This document shows positions 1 through 7,163 of a stretch of DNA of 24,362 nt, in pieces. Location of the stretch: the NCBI GenBank assembly GCA_964507825.1, contig CAZDQM010000042.1:1-24362 (forward strand), read 5' to 3'. The notes beneath the pieces were generated by a model. That model had not been told where the DNA came from and ran no database searches. It saw only the letters and a list, made by a program, of their open reading frames with translations. Source of the stretch: JAWVZS01 sp964507825 (GTDB taxonomy: Archaea > Thermoproteota > Nitrososphaeria > Nitrososphaerales > Nitrosopumilaceae). Within the stretch, counting starts at the first letter, position 1. Every line of letters begins with the position of its first letter. The position numbers and the translations under genes were made by a program.

Positions 1-84
1 AACCTCGGCATGGCCATACTGAACAAGATGTGCAAACGCTATCTTGACGTGTGGAATACTGTACCACCAGAGAGGCGCAGGTGA
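1..84 (+). CDS. 3' end of an unidentified protein (partial)
   Basis: An open frame enters from the left edge and ends at TGA (82-84), giving the last 27 residues of a basic protein that ends in PPERRR. The family cannot be recognised from this much sequence. Its stop overlaps a possible GTG start at 81 (GTGA), the arrangement expected of translationally coupled archaeal genes, so it may be the upstream partner of the next small frame. It could equally be a chance open frame. Confidence 0.35.
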   Translation, partial: NLGMAILNKMCKRYLDVWNTVPPERRR

Positions 85-191
85 AGAAATCATACCTCCG
101 AAGCATGAAGGAAGATGCAAGGATCGAGACGGAGGTAACTATAGCGACGCTCGTAAATTCATGTACAATTTATTCCTGTACGCGCCGCTAA
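81..191 (+). pseudogene. Small ORF interrupted by the IS630 element
   Basis: The frame starts at GTG 81, overlaps the previous stop, and reads VKKSYLRSMKEDARIETEVT before it enters the inverted terminal repeat at about 140. The codons after that (to TAA 189-191) belong to the insertion sequence. If the element is removed from 140 to 1696, the frame continues on the other side for about a dozen codons (NMKTSIRSNDGTK, ending near 1739). That would fit a short gene split by the insertion, but it depends on exactly where the duplicated TA lies. Function unknown. Confidence 0.3.
140..167 (+). repeat. Left inverted terminal repeat of the IS630 element
   Basis: This 28-nt sequence starts TATAGCGACGCTCG and ends CATGTACA. 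Its reverse complement occurs at 1669-1696 with a single C/T difference at the sixth position. Transposase binding to such ends is known for the family. The exact boundary is uncertain by 2 nt because of the flanking TA steps. Confidence 0.8.
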
Positions 192-292
192 ACTTGTCAC
201 CAACCCTACAAATTTCATCAGGAATAGTACAAGCTGCATACAACATCTAATTTTTGTAACACTGTTATCGATTAAAACATGCGGCACAAAAT

Positions 293-315
293 CGCGGCAT
301 GCTTCGCATGCCGCG
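293..315. other. Perfect 10-bp hairpin inside the IS630 element
   Basis: The sequence CGCGGCATGC-TTC-GCATGCCGCG is a perfect 10-bp stem with a 3-nt loop. It lies between the left end and the transposase start. A hairpin here could limit read-through transcription from the flanking gene into the transposase or act in transposase binding; both roles are inference. Confidence 0.6.
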
Positions 316-357
316 CAAATAGGAAAAGTAAAAAATTTGTTCTGTGTTACACATGTC

Positions 358-1450
358 ATGTACAGTGTCGAGCTTTTGAAACAAGCGCGCAATTCTGAAA
401 AGTCAGGTGCAGTTGCACGCAGGCTTAGCATGCTGATCGTATTCCTAAATGAGGAAGAGATATTCCGCATGGCCGCAGTAAAATATTCATGCGATCGTCG
501 CACAGTTGCACTGTGGTATTACAGAATGGCCGGTCATCTCAACATAGATGATATACGCCGTGTTCTGACAGACAGAAAACGATCCGGAGCACCCACAAAG
601 ATGAGCAAAAAAGAACTTGAAAAAGCTAAGAGATGGTGTCATGGACACGTATTCACCCCCGTCGAGCTTCAAGCATACATGGTAAAGATTTCTGGTGTAA
701 AGTTGAGCATGTCCAGAGTAAGATATTACGCAAGACTGTGGAAATGTTCGGCCAAAAAGACATCACCAATACACATCAACAGGTACAGCACCGATAAAGT
801 AGAAGAATGGAGAAAAAATACAATACATACAGTTGCCAAGTATGCAAAACGCGGATATGCAATAGCAACTGAAGATGAATCAAATTTTAAAGATGCGATT
901 TTGTCAACTAGATTCTGGGCAAAACAAGGACGGCGTATATTCATGTTGTGGAGCGGCGGCCATCAAAGATTTTCCATGTTCTGTACGATGACTGCTGATG
1001 GTAGGTATTTCTTTAATCATGCAAAATCAGCAGATACAACAAGTTTCCTAGCGCATATTGGGACTGTATATGAGCAGGTGGGAAAGATGGTTCTGTTTCT
1101 TGACAGGAAATCATGGCACACATCAAAGGAAGCCATGGAATTCTTTAAGAAACGAGACATCATTATGATATACTGTAGGACATCCATATCTTAATCCTGT
1201 AGAAGCGGTTTGGAGTATACTCAAGCGCACAGTTGATCATTCCATCCGTTATGCCGACCTGAATTCCCATCTAGAAGCAGTATACAGATTCATCAATGGA
1301 CACAAACTAGATTATGATTTTGCCAAATATTGGAAGCGCAAGCCACCAGAAGGAATGGTGAATCAGTACGTGAAATCAAATAGGGAGCTGGATCCTGCAA
1401 TAGTACAGCTACAGGTGAGTAGCTCCAAGAAACGACGCAAATGTAAATAG
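358..1450 (+). pseudogene. IS630-family DDE transposase, frameshifted
   Basis: The transposase would catalyse cut-and-paste transposition at TA sites. An N-terminal helix-turn-helix region (about residues 10-60 from ATG 358) precedes the DDE catalytic domain. The first Asp lies in TEDESNF, the second in LFLDRKSWHTS, and the Glu in YLNPVEAVWSILKR. The first two are in frame 1, which stops at 1192-1194. The third is in the +1 frame, which runs from about 1178 to TAG 1448-1450 and ends in a basic tail SSKKRRKCK. Removing one base near 1177 restores YC-GHPYLNPVE, so a single-base insertion (or a 2-base loss) broke the gene. An upstream in-frame TTG (337) is possible, but ATG 358 gives the more usual N-terminus. 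Programmed frameshifting is known in some IS families, but no slippery run is evident here. Confidence 0.85.
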
Positions 1451-1453
1451 ACA

Positions 1454-1534
1454 AGATTTCATGCATAATCGTCTAGCTGGTATGCATTCTCATGGCACAA
1501 AGTCAGCTGAAAAATGTGATTGTGCATGAATTCT
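1454..1534. repeat. Dispersed ~80-nt hairpin element, copy A
   Basis: A 17-nt arm (1454-1470, ending CATGCATAATC) pairs with 1518-1534 (GATTGTGCATGAATTCT) with one mismatch and one G-T pair. The loop contains the conserved stretch GTCTAGCTG...CATGGCACAAAGTCAGCTG. It begins 4 nt after the transposase stop, so it is part of the IS630 right-end region. Copies B (1828-1908) and C (11946-12024) share the loop but differ in the outer stem while keeping the pairing. Confidence 0.65.
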
Positions 1535-1668
1535 ATAGCAATTGCTACCACGTAGAATAAATCATGTTGCCGTCGCGCGTCATCCTAGTTCTGGTTATAT
1601 AATTTTCTCATACCTTCCTGGCAAATCGATGAAATTCTCACGAGTCTGCTCCATCATCGATTTTGTAA

Positions 1669-1696
1669 TGTACATGAATTTACGAGCGTCACTATA
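1669..1696 (-). repeat. Right inverted terminal repeat of the IS630 element
   Basis: Reverse complement of 140-167 apart from one base. It is followed by TAATATG, which provides the TA expected beside an IS630 insertion. Confidence 0.8.
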
Positions 1697-1739
1697 TAAT
1701 ATGAAAACAAGCATTAGGTCCAACGACGGCACCAAATAA

Positions 1740-2956
1740 CATTTTTCAGGTTTTGACATCATGTGGCATGAGCATGTCATCTTACCTTGGCCGAGTCTGC
1801 AAAACAGCATGACTGGGATCCTGATAATAGAGTTTACGCATAATCGTCTAGCTGATGAATTCCCATGGCACAAAATTAGCCAGAAAATGTGGTTACGCAT
1901 AAACTCTAATCTGGTTATGGATTCCTGTCGCGCATTGGATACATTACCGAATGATCGCACTAAAACGACTCAAGCACAAAGTTATCACAAACTCACTGTC
2001 GCGATCCACAAGCGCTTCCAACGAGTTGATCCTGTCTATGTTTGCCGTGTCGTTAGAACGTTAGCCCTACCGTGAACTACCACTTTTGCCTCATGTACAT
2101 GGTACAGATGTCCATGATTTCATCGGTGGGTTTATCCGGGTCTCACTCGTGCATTATCACAATCATTTAGTGTTACGAGTCGTTGCAGTATGGTATATTC
2201 TTGTGGACTTTTTGTCAAGGTACGGCCGATGCCTGTTGTACGTGCTAGGTATAATTTCGACTCCTGTCATTGATATGTGTGGACTTTGCATCTGTAATGA
2301 TCCTTTGAGCCTGGGAACCATGTGATGTCTAGATAGTCTAGCTCAAACTCTATACCATTCCTTTAATTCGATACTTTTGAGGTTGCCTATCCTGACAACC
2401 TCTCCATGATGACTGTGGAATATCTTGCGCCTAACTTTTCTCTCGCGAGTAGTTCCGAGATTCAATTATTTGCATATATGACGTCCAAGACGTCCTACTT
2501 TGGGCCTTTGTTGCCGATTACCGTTTCGATTGCAGGTTCATGACGGCCATCAACCATGGGATATTCTATTGTTGTAATCTTAGATAATGTGGCGTAGTAA
2601 CTTGTTACATGTCCTAGCATGTGTGGTACATTGACGCCTTTGTAGTAGAAGCATCATGGCAAGCGATACGTTTGGAAAGGCATTTGACAGGTGGCAATAT
2701 GGGAGATTTAACGTGGATTTGGCGCCGGCAAAAGTGGTTTGTCCGAATACTCTTGTCTATTAAAATCATATCGAGTCATGCATGCCTGTTGACTGGGAAT
2801 CTGTGGAGCTATCTACCGGAGCATTTGTGATATGCTAAATTAGAATCATTATCATCGGCAAGTCGGGGGAGTACTGTATGATATATCATGAATTGTGAAA
2901 TGATTTCAAGATTGCATACGGGATGGGATGTAACCTAGCGGTGTGCCGTATACATG
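1740..2956. other. Gene-poor region with hairpin repeat and decayed coding traces
   Basis: No convincing intact gene lies in these 1.2 kb. Short open frames on the plus strand (for example 1761-2075) overlap the hairpin repeat and have no family character. On the minus strand, 2163-2460 contains coding-looking stretches separated by TGA, including RKIFHSHHGEVVRIGNLK and the following ELKEWYRV. Around 2500-2560 there is EYPMVDGRHEPAIETVIG followed by a TAG. These are likely remnants of one or more degraded genes. The family is not identified. Confidence 0.35.
1828..1908. repeat. Dispersed ~80-nt hairpin element, copy B (solo, TA-bounded)
   Basis: The arms 1828-1845 (TAGAGTTTACGCATAATC) and 1891-1908 (GGTTACGCATAAACTCTA) pair over 18 positions with three differences. 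The loop is nearly the same as in copies A and C. Unlike them, it is not followed by the IS630 right-end sequence. The palindrome begins and ends in TA, as expected of a small non-autonomous Tc1/mariner-type element, though a structured RNA is an alternative. Confidence 0.6.
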
Positions 2957-3340
2957 TCATAATGCGACTAGCTTTACAACGTCCATCTTCTTGTCGGTGA
3001 GAAATCCATTGGTTATCAACTGGATCTTTTTCGAGTTCCCATCTAGAAAAAACATTTCCATGCACCTGTCACCATCTATCTTGTTGTGCAGATGCGTTTT
3101 AATCAAATCCTCAAAATCATGTTTTATTCGCGCAACTTGATCGTCAAATTCGTTTGAATGTACCACGATGAGGACAGCGTTTTGATTTCCCATCATGTTG
3201 TTTTTTTGCTTTTCTTCCTGCACGAATGCCCTGATGCCGGCACGGATGATCTCGGATCTTCCTGTAAAACCCATCGAACTTTGCAATTTGTCAAGCTCGC
3301 TTAATATTTCACCATTGAGCGATATTGAGATGATTGCCAT
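2957..3340 (-). CDS. nikR: NikR-like ribbon-helix-helix metal-responsive regulator
   Basis: A 127-aa protein with the NikR layout. The N-terminal ribbon-helix-helix DNA-binding domain (residues 1-45) contains ISLNGEILSELDKL and GFTGRSEIIRAGIRAF. The C-terminal ACT-like metal-binding and tetramerisation domain covers residues about 55-127. NikR represses or adjusts nickel uptake genes, which matters in organisms with urease or hydrogenase. Aligned with canonical NikR, the His equivalent to E. coli H76 (KHDFEDL), the H87 equivalent (in THLHNK) and the Cys95 equivalent (DRCMEM) are present. The H89 position is Lys, so the square-planar nickel site is incomplete and the true effector is uncertain. 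A TATA box sits 24-33 nt upstream of ATG, so the mRNA is probably leaderless. Confidence 0.8.
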   Translation of the reverse strand: MAIISISLNGEILSELDKLQSSMGFTGRSEIIRAGIRAFVQEEKQKNNMMGNQNAVLIVVHSNEFDDQVARIKHDFEDLIKTHLHNKIDGDRCMEMFFLDGNSKKIQLITNGFLTDKKMDVVKLVAL

Positions 3341-3363
3341 GCATAACCTGTCTGTGTACTCGA

Positions 3364-3373
3364 TATTTAAATT
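3364..3373 (-). promoter_or_regulatory. TATA box for the NikR-like gene
   Basis: The minus strand reads AATTTAAATA, centred about 28 nt upstream of ATG 3340. This is the archaeal TATA-to-start distance and predicts a leaderless transcript. Confidence 0.6.
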
Positions 3374-3549
3374 TGATTTATGACGGTGCCCAAAATCTCA
3401 CCATGTTCTCAAATGTTGATTTGTGCATACGGCTTTTTGTAATGTATGGTAATGATATTGGTAATGGATGGCATAATCATGAGCTTGTATTATATGGTGA
3501 GAAACTGCACAGGCTTTGATACTCCTAGTCTGTGCAAACAGCATAATTC

Positions 3550-3684
3550 TCATACATGTTTTATGTTAATTTTTTTGGGATCTTCCTCTAGATCCATTGC
3601 AACCTGTACGAGACGCCTGCGGTCCGGCTTGGACGCCACTGTTTTTGCATCGCACCATCTTTCTAATCCGGCGCTTGATGTCTG
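3550..3684 (-). pseudogene. Remnant of an unidentified gene (C-terminal end)
   Basis: An open minus frame between TAA (3685-3687) and TGA (3550-3552) encodes a charged, protein-like C-terminus. It includes LERWCDAKTVASKPDRRRL followed by VQVAMDLEEDPKKINIKHV. It has no start codon before an internal ATG, so it appears to be the 3' end of a broken gene. It lies just downstream of the asparagine-synthase-type gene on the same strand. The rest of 3400-3736 shows nothing recognisable. Confidence 0.3.
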
Positions 3685-3736
3685 TTAGACCACCTGCACA
3701 TTGTTGCCTATGATATGCTTTGATTTCTGACTATGT

Positions 3737-4933
3737 TCATGCGGCTACCATATCCTCTGTAACGAATATCCTGTACCAGATTTCAAACGCCAGTAACCCG
3801 AAAAGCTTGTTTATGTGTCTTACACTAGGTTCGTCTGCCCCTTGCAGATATCTTGTGATCCATTCATCACTAATATATCCGTCCGCGACGATTCTTGCAT
3901 CTGATAGGTACTTGTGACACATATCCCTTCCGTGGGCTTGATACAGATTTGCCGTGTTTACCGAAAATCCCTGCTTACCACGTGTGATGTACTCAGCATC
4001 TACGTACCTTGAAAGGACTTTTCTTAGTGGAATCTTGCCTAGGTTACTAGCAGGATCATATTTCAGAGAGTTCCGCATGTGCAAGGCATACTCGATGAGA
4101 TCATCGGACAGTAATGGCGTAACAGATTTGATCTTGAAATAATCATTAAACACGTTGTTTGTTATTGTCCAGTTGTAGGGCAACTTTCCGTTTATGTCTG
4201 CTAGAAAGACCTGATCGAGCTCCTCTAACTCGTTTTCAAAATAGGGCGTGATGTTGGCATGTATTTCATTCCATGAAAATCCTAGGCGTTCCCCAAAAAG
4301 CATGTCCTGATCTGGAACCCAGTCCCTTTCATGGCATTCCAGATATAATCTTGCCTTGTCCCTAGGCGTCATGTTGGCGCTTGTTTTTGATAGGAATTTG
4401 TGGTATCTGAACGTGTACCCTCCAAATAATTCGTCTCCCCCGTCGCCTGAAATCAACGTACTGGAAAACTGCCTTGCCGCTTTGGCGACATAGTACCAGT
4501 GCATATCCCAAAACGGCTTGCCCACAATCCCAATCGATTTTGGGAGCATCTCTAGAACGTTATCCACGGTTATGATGTGATGATCGGCATTGAACTTGGA
4601 TGCAAGTGATGTCGCAATACTCGTTTCGTCTACACTGTCTACAAATTTCACTGATATTGCGTGAATATGTATGTCTGGCAATGTCTTTCGCAACAACGCT
4701 AGGAGCAATATCGAGTCCACGCCACCACTCAATGCAATTGAGACGTCATCTCCTTTGACGTTTTGTTGAATAGTCGTCGATATAATGGATTCAATTCTGT
4801 CGACATCTATCTCGTCGTACATGGGTTCAAAATCCCTTGATGAATATGTTTTAACCATGTCCAGACATGTAGGATCATATCTTAACGTAAGGATGTTTTT
4901 TATCATTCGTGAATTGACCTGTAGCGGTATCAT
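3737..4933 (-). CDS. Asparagine-synthase-type ATP-dependent amide ligase without glutaminase domain
   Basis: A 398-aa protein equivalent to the synthetase (C-terminal) domain of AsnB. This domain adenylates a carboxylate such as aspartate and transfers ammonia to give an amide plus AMP and pyrophosphate. The PP-loop SGGVDS (residues 69-74) and the conserved SGDGGDELFGGY (162-173) are present. The N-terminal class II glutaminase domain, which begins with a catalytic Cys2, is absent: only about 60 residues precede the PP-loop. It therefore probably uses free ammonia or a separate amidotransferase, or it modifies another substrate as asparagine-synthase paralogues do. A TATA box at 4964-4972 gives a short leader before ATG 4933. 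No downstream operon partner is intact. Confidence 0.85.
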   Translation of the reverse strand: MIPLQVNSRMIKNILTLRYDPTCLDMVKTYSSRDFEPMYDEIDVDRIESIISTTIQQNVKGDDVSIALSGGVDSILLLALLRKTLPDIHIHAISVKFVDSVDETSIATSLASKFNADHHIITVDNVLEMLPKSIGIVGKPFWDMHWYYVAKAARQFSSTLISGDGGDELFGGYTFRYHKFLSKTSANMTPRDKARLYLECHERDWVPDQDMLFGERLGFSWNEIHANITPYFENELEELDQVFLADINGKLPYNWTITNNVFNDYFKIKSVTPLLSDDLIEYALHMRNSLKYDPASNLGKIPLRKVLSRYVDAEYITRGKQGFSVNTANLYQAHGRDMCHKYLSDARIVADGYISDEWITRYLQGADEPSVRHINKLFGLLAFEIWYRIFVTEDMVAA

Positions 4934-4963
4934 GCAATCACATTATCAACGTGTCTACACTCC

Positions 4964-4972
4964 ATATATTAA
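4964..4972 (-). promoter_or_regulatory. TATA box for the asparagine-synthase-type gene
   Basis: The minus strand reads TTAATATAT, centred about 35 nt upstream of the ATG at 4933. This is consistent with a transcript start a few nucleotides before the codon. Confidence 0.5.
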
Positions 4973-5101
4973 CAAATTGAAAGCGGTATCATGGCGTGTA
5001 CCATTCCAAATCACTTAGTAACTGTATTCTACATTCGTCTGTCGTCGATGAGCGTTTTCCTAGCAGGCGTTATCTTTTTTTAAATACCTGAAACAGTGTA
5101 C

Positions 5102-5293
5102 ATGACTGTCGCAATCAGGGAATTGATGCGATCTGAGGCGGTTATGACACTCCATGAACAGGTCAATCGAATCACCTACACTTATCATCATTCCACCAAA
5201 ATTCAACAGCCAGAGTTGTATCCTGCCGTACACCAGCTCGACCTTGCCGTTTGCCGGCAGATAGTTTGCATCGGCCGATATCTAACATATTAA
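5102..5293 (+). CDS. Possible small protein, function unknown
   Basis: A 63-aa frame from ATG 5102 (a GTG at 5096 is also in frame) to TAA, beginning MTVAIRELMRSEAVMTLHEQ. A strong archaeal-type TATA sequence (5077-5087, TTTTTAAATAC) lies immediately upstream. That promoter is the main support, although its spacing would place the transcript start slightly inside the frame. The opposite strand is also open from 5281 to 5060 and reads protein-like there (for example GKVELVYGRIQLWLLNFGG), so the region may instead be a decayed minus-strand gene. The rest of 4934-5498 holds only promoter-like AT-rich DNA. Confidence 0.25.
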   Translation: MTVAIRELMRSEAVMTLHEQVNRITYTYHHSTKIQQPELYPAVHQLDLAVCRQIVCIGRYLTY

Positions 5294-5498
5294 GCCCGAT
5301 TAGCCCCTCCGAATCTGCCCTGATTCCTCTGCACAATATGATATACTAGTGGCGTTTTATCTATATCATCAGGAACAAGGCATTGTTGACTGCAAATTTG
5401 CTAGGTCTGTCTCTCTACTATTTGGTTAATTAATTCTTACAAACTCTTGAAAGCTTTCTAACATAATATCGGTTATATGCAACATAAAAGAAATAGCC

Positions 5499-6329
5499 AT
5501 GACCAACGAAGAGATCGAGCTTGTCGCCAAGCCGGTCAAAGACATGTACGGCACTTCTATGGGGACGATTTTGGGCACCATAACGGACATTGATGGCAGC
5601 ATTCAGACGGTTGGAGTGGACTGTGGTTCTGCGGGGCTACAGCAAATTCCATACGAGCAGCTAGTTGTCCAGGGCGATGTGGTGATATTCATCCCCAAGT
5701 GGAGGTTGGACTCTCAAAAACTGATTCGTGAAAAAGGACTGGCATTGCGCCGCCTCAAGGCACTCATGGATATCGTTTCCGAAAACGACGACATGAAGGA
5801 TGACGCACAGTTGATACACGAAAAATATCAGGCCAAACTCGTCTCCCTTGACGAGGATGAACGTGATATCAGAACAAAACTGGAGCAAAGACTAACGGAG
5901 CTTGACATTCAGACAAAGGCTGCAAAGACTGTGCAGCTTGATGCCAAGGTTCAATACAAAAGCAACGAAATCTCCGAATCCACGTTTGATCTGGTTACAA
6001 GACAGGCCAACACCCTGATTGAACACATCACGCACGAGGCCGCCGAGATTGCAAACGTCCAGAGGCGCATAGCCGCCCTTGACATGGAAATCAAGGAGAC
6101 ATCAGAACCCCAACCAAAGAATCTAGAAGACTCTGCCGTTACTTATCTGGCACGCGAGCCAGGAATGCAAACCACACTACCTGAGGCTCCAACTAGCAGA
6201 CCCATCCCGGAATCTTCCGATATGATAGGTCCGGAACACATACCTGAACCGCCGCAACAGGCAACGGCAAAACCCAAGGAAACCGCCGTTGAGGAACCGG
6301 ACTGGCTAGCTAGGATGGAAGCCCAGTAA
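5499..6329 (+). CDS. cdvA: CdvA, ESCRT-linked cell-division protein
   Basis: A 276-aa protein matching thaumarchaeal CdvA. CdvA binds DNA and membrane at mid-cell and recruits the ESCRT-III-like CdvB for division. The N-terminal PRC-barrel-type beta domain (about 1-75) contains KPVKDMYGTSMGTILGTI and DCGSAGLQQIPYEQLVVQGD. It is followed by a long charged coiled coil (about 80-195) and a Pro/Glu-rich linker. The short C-terminal tail EEPDWLARMEAQ sits where the CdvB-binding peptide is found in crenarchaeal CdvA. ATG 5499 is preceded by AT-rich TATA candidates (5462-5479). A T-tract follows the stop directly. The gene stands alone, as in other Thaumarchaeota where cdvA is not beside cdvB and cdvC. 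Confidence 0.9.
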   Translation: MTNEEIELVAKPVKDMYGTSMGTILGTITDIDGSIQTVGVDCGSAGLQQIPYEQLVVQGDVVIFIPKWRLDSQKLIREKGLALRRLKALMDIVSENDDMKDDAQLIHEKYQAKLVSLDEDERDIRTKLEQRLTELDIQTKAAKTVQLDAKVQYKSNEISESTFDLVTRQANTLIEHITHEAAEIANVQRRIAALDMEIKETSEPQPKNLEDSAVTYLAREPGMQTTLPEAPTSRPIPESSDMIGPEHIPEPPQQATAKPKETAVEEPDWLARMEAQ

Positions 6330-6330
6330 G

Positions 6331-6342
6331 TTTTTTTTCTTA
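6331..6342 (+). terminator. T-tract terminator after cdvA
   Basis: Eight consecutive T plus CTT begin 2 nt after the cdvA stop. Archaeal RNA polymerase terminates at such U-runs without needing a hairpin. The sequence continues into TTAAATACTT, which could also be a TATA box, but no convincing gene follows it. Confidence 0.55.
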
Positions 6343-6460
6343 AATACTTGAAAATCCTGCAATTGATGTACCTGGAAGGTACGCGTTTGCCCACAGCTAA
6401 TTTGACTATATAATTAAAAGAACAAATCGAGTCATTTTTACGGCAATGCATGTTATGCTA

Positions 6461-7025
6461 TAACTGACCAGAGGATATCTGGAGGATGGACTAGATGACG
6501 CGGTAATGGGGGGGTGGGGGTGATCGTGGCCAGGATTAAAAGCGAAAGATTAGAGTCAGAAAACGTGAATCTAAGGGCCATGGCTGGCAAGCCGGGTATC
6601 AAAATCGGGGATTCGATGGCGCGAATATAGATAATAATCGACACCTCAAATACTAGAAATCCTCCAACTCCATTGAATGCAAGAGGTTCAGGCAGGCACT
6701 GGGGAACACAAGATCCGGTCCACAGGAGCCGCGGACAACAGATTTCCTAGAGGCGTATCGCCTAGAGACGTACCATGTAAAAGTCAGGAATGTCATAATC
6801 CGTGAAAGGGAAGAGGGACCTGATGATACCGACGTTCAAGCAATGCCGCTAATATGCTGGACTTTACCGGCACATCGGCGGCAGCCGCGTCCGGACGCTA
6901 TAGACGCTCCTGTCGCCGCCTACCTAGCAATATTCTCTTCTGATGCTATATTCGTGATCGCGTACTGGGTTCGGACAGCAACCGGGCGCGGCGCCGTTAT
7001 ATTTGGCCCTGTACTTGATACGTAG
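6461..7025 (+). pseudogene. Decayed coding region(s), unidentified
   Basis: No intact gene lies between cdvA and acs. Coding-like pieces on the plus strand are RGYLEDGLDDAVMGG up to a run of seven G (about 6508-6514), where the frame shifts. VIVARIKSERLESENVNLRA then runs from GTG 6520 to TAG 6628-6630. A 122-codon frame from 6657 to 7025, with no start before ATG 6843, includes FLEAYRLETYHVKVRNVII. The G-run is a natural slippage site and may have caused the first frameshift. I do not recognise the family. The rest of 6330-7163 contains only promoter-like AT-rich DNA. Confidence 0.35.
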
Positions 7026-7163
7026 CTCGTATCTCTTCAGAAAAATTCACAACCCGAATTTTATAATCTTGTATTTCGTCATCTTGATTTGCGCCTATTG
7101 TCCGAATCTGCACCGATATTATAATAATCAACATTTACTAGTCAGTCAGCGCCTTTATTTTTC

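Larger units (their letters stand above)
140..1696 (+). mobile_element. IS630/Tc1-mariner family insertion sequence
   Basis: About 1.56 kb bounded by 28-bp inverted repeats with one mismatch (140-167 and 1669-1696), whose outer ends read TATAG. TA-rich ends and a TA target duplication are typical of the IS630/Tc1-mariner superfamily. The single large gene inside encodes a DDE transposase of that family, now frameshifted. The roughly 240 bp between the transposase stop and the right end are repeated at 11946-12176, which shows that a second copy of this element once inserted next to the tRNA-Ser gene. Confidence 0.8.

Noticed and set aside
1761..2075. 104-codon open frame on the plus strand
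   Set aside because: It runs through hairpin repeat copy B, has no family-like motifs and no promoter at a suitable distance.
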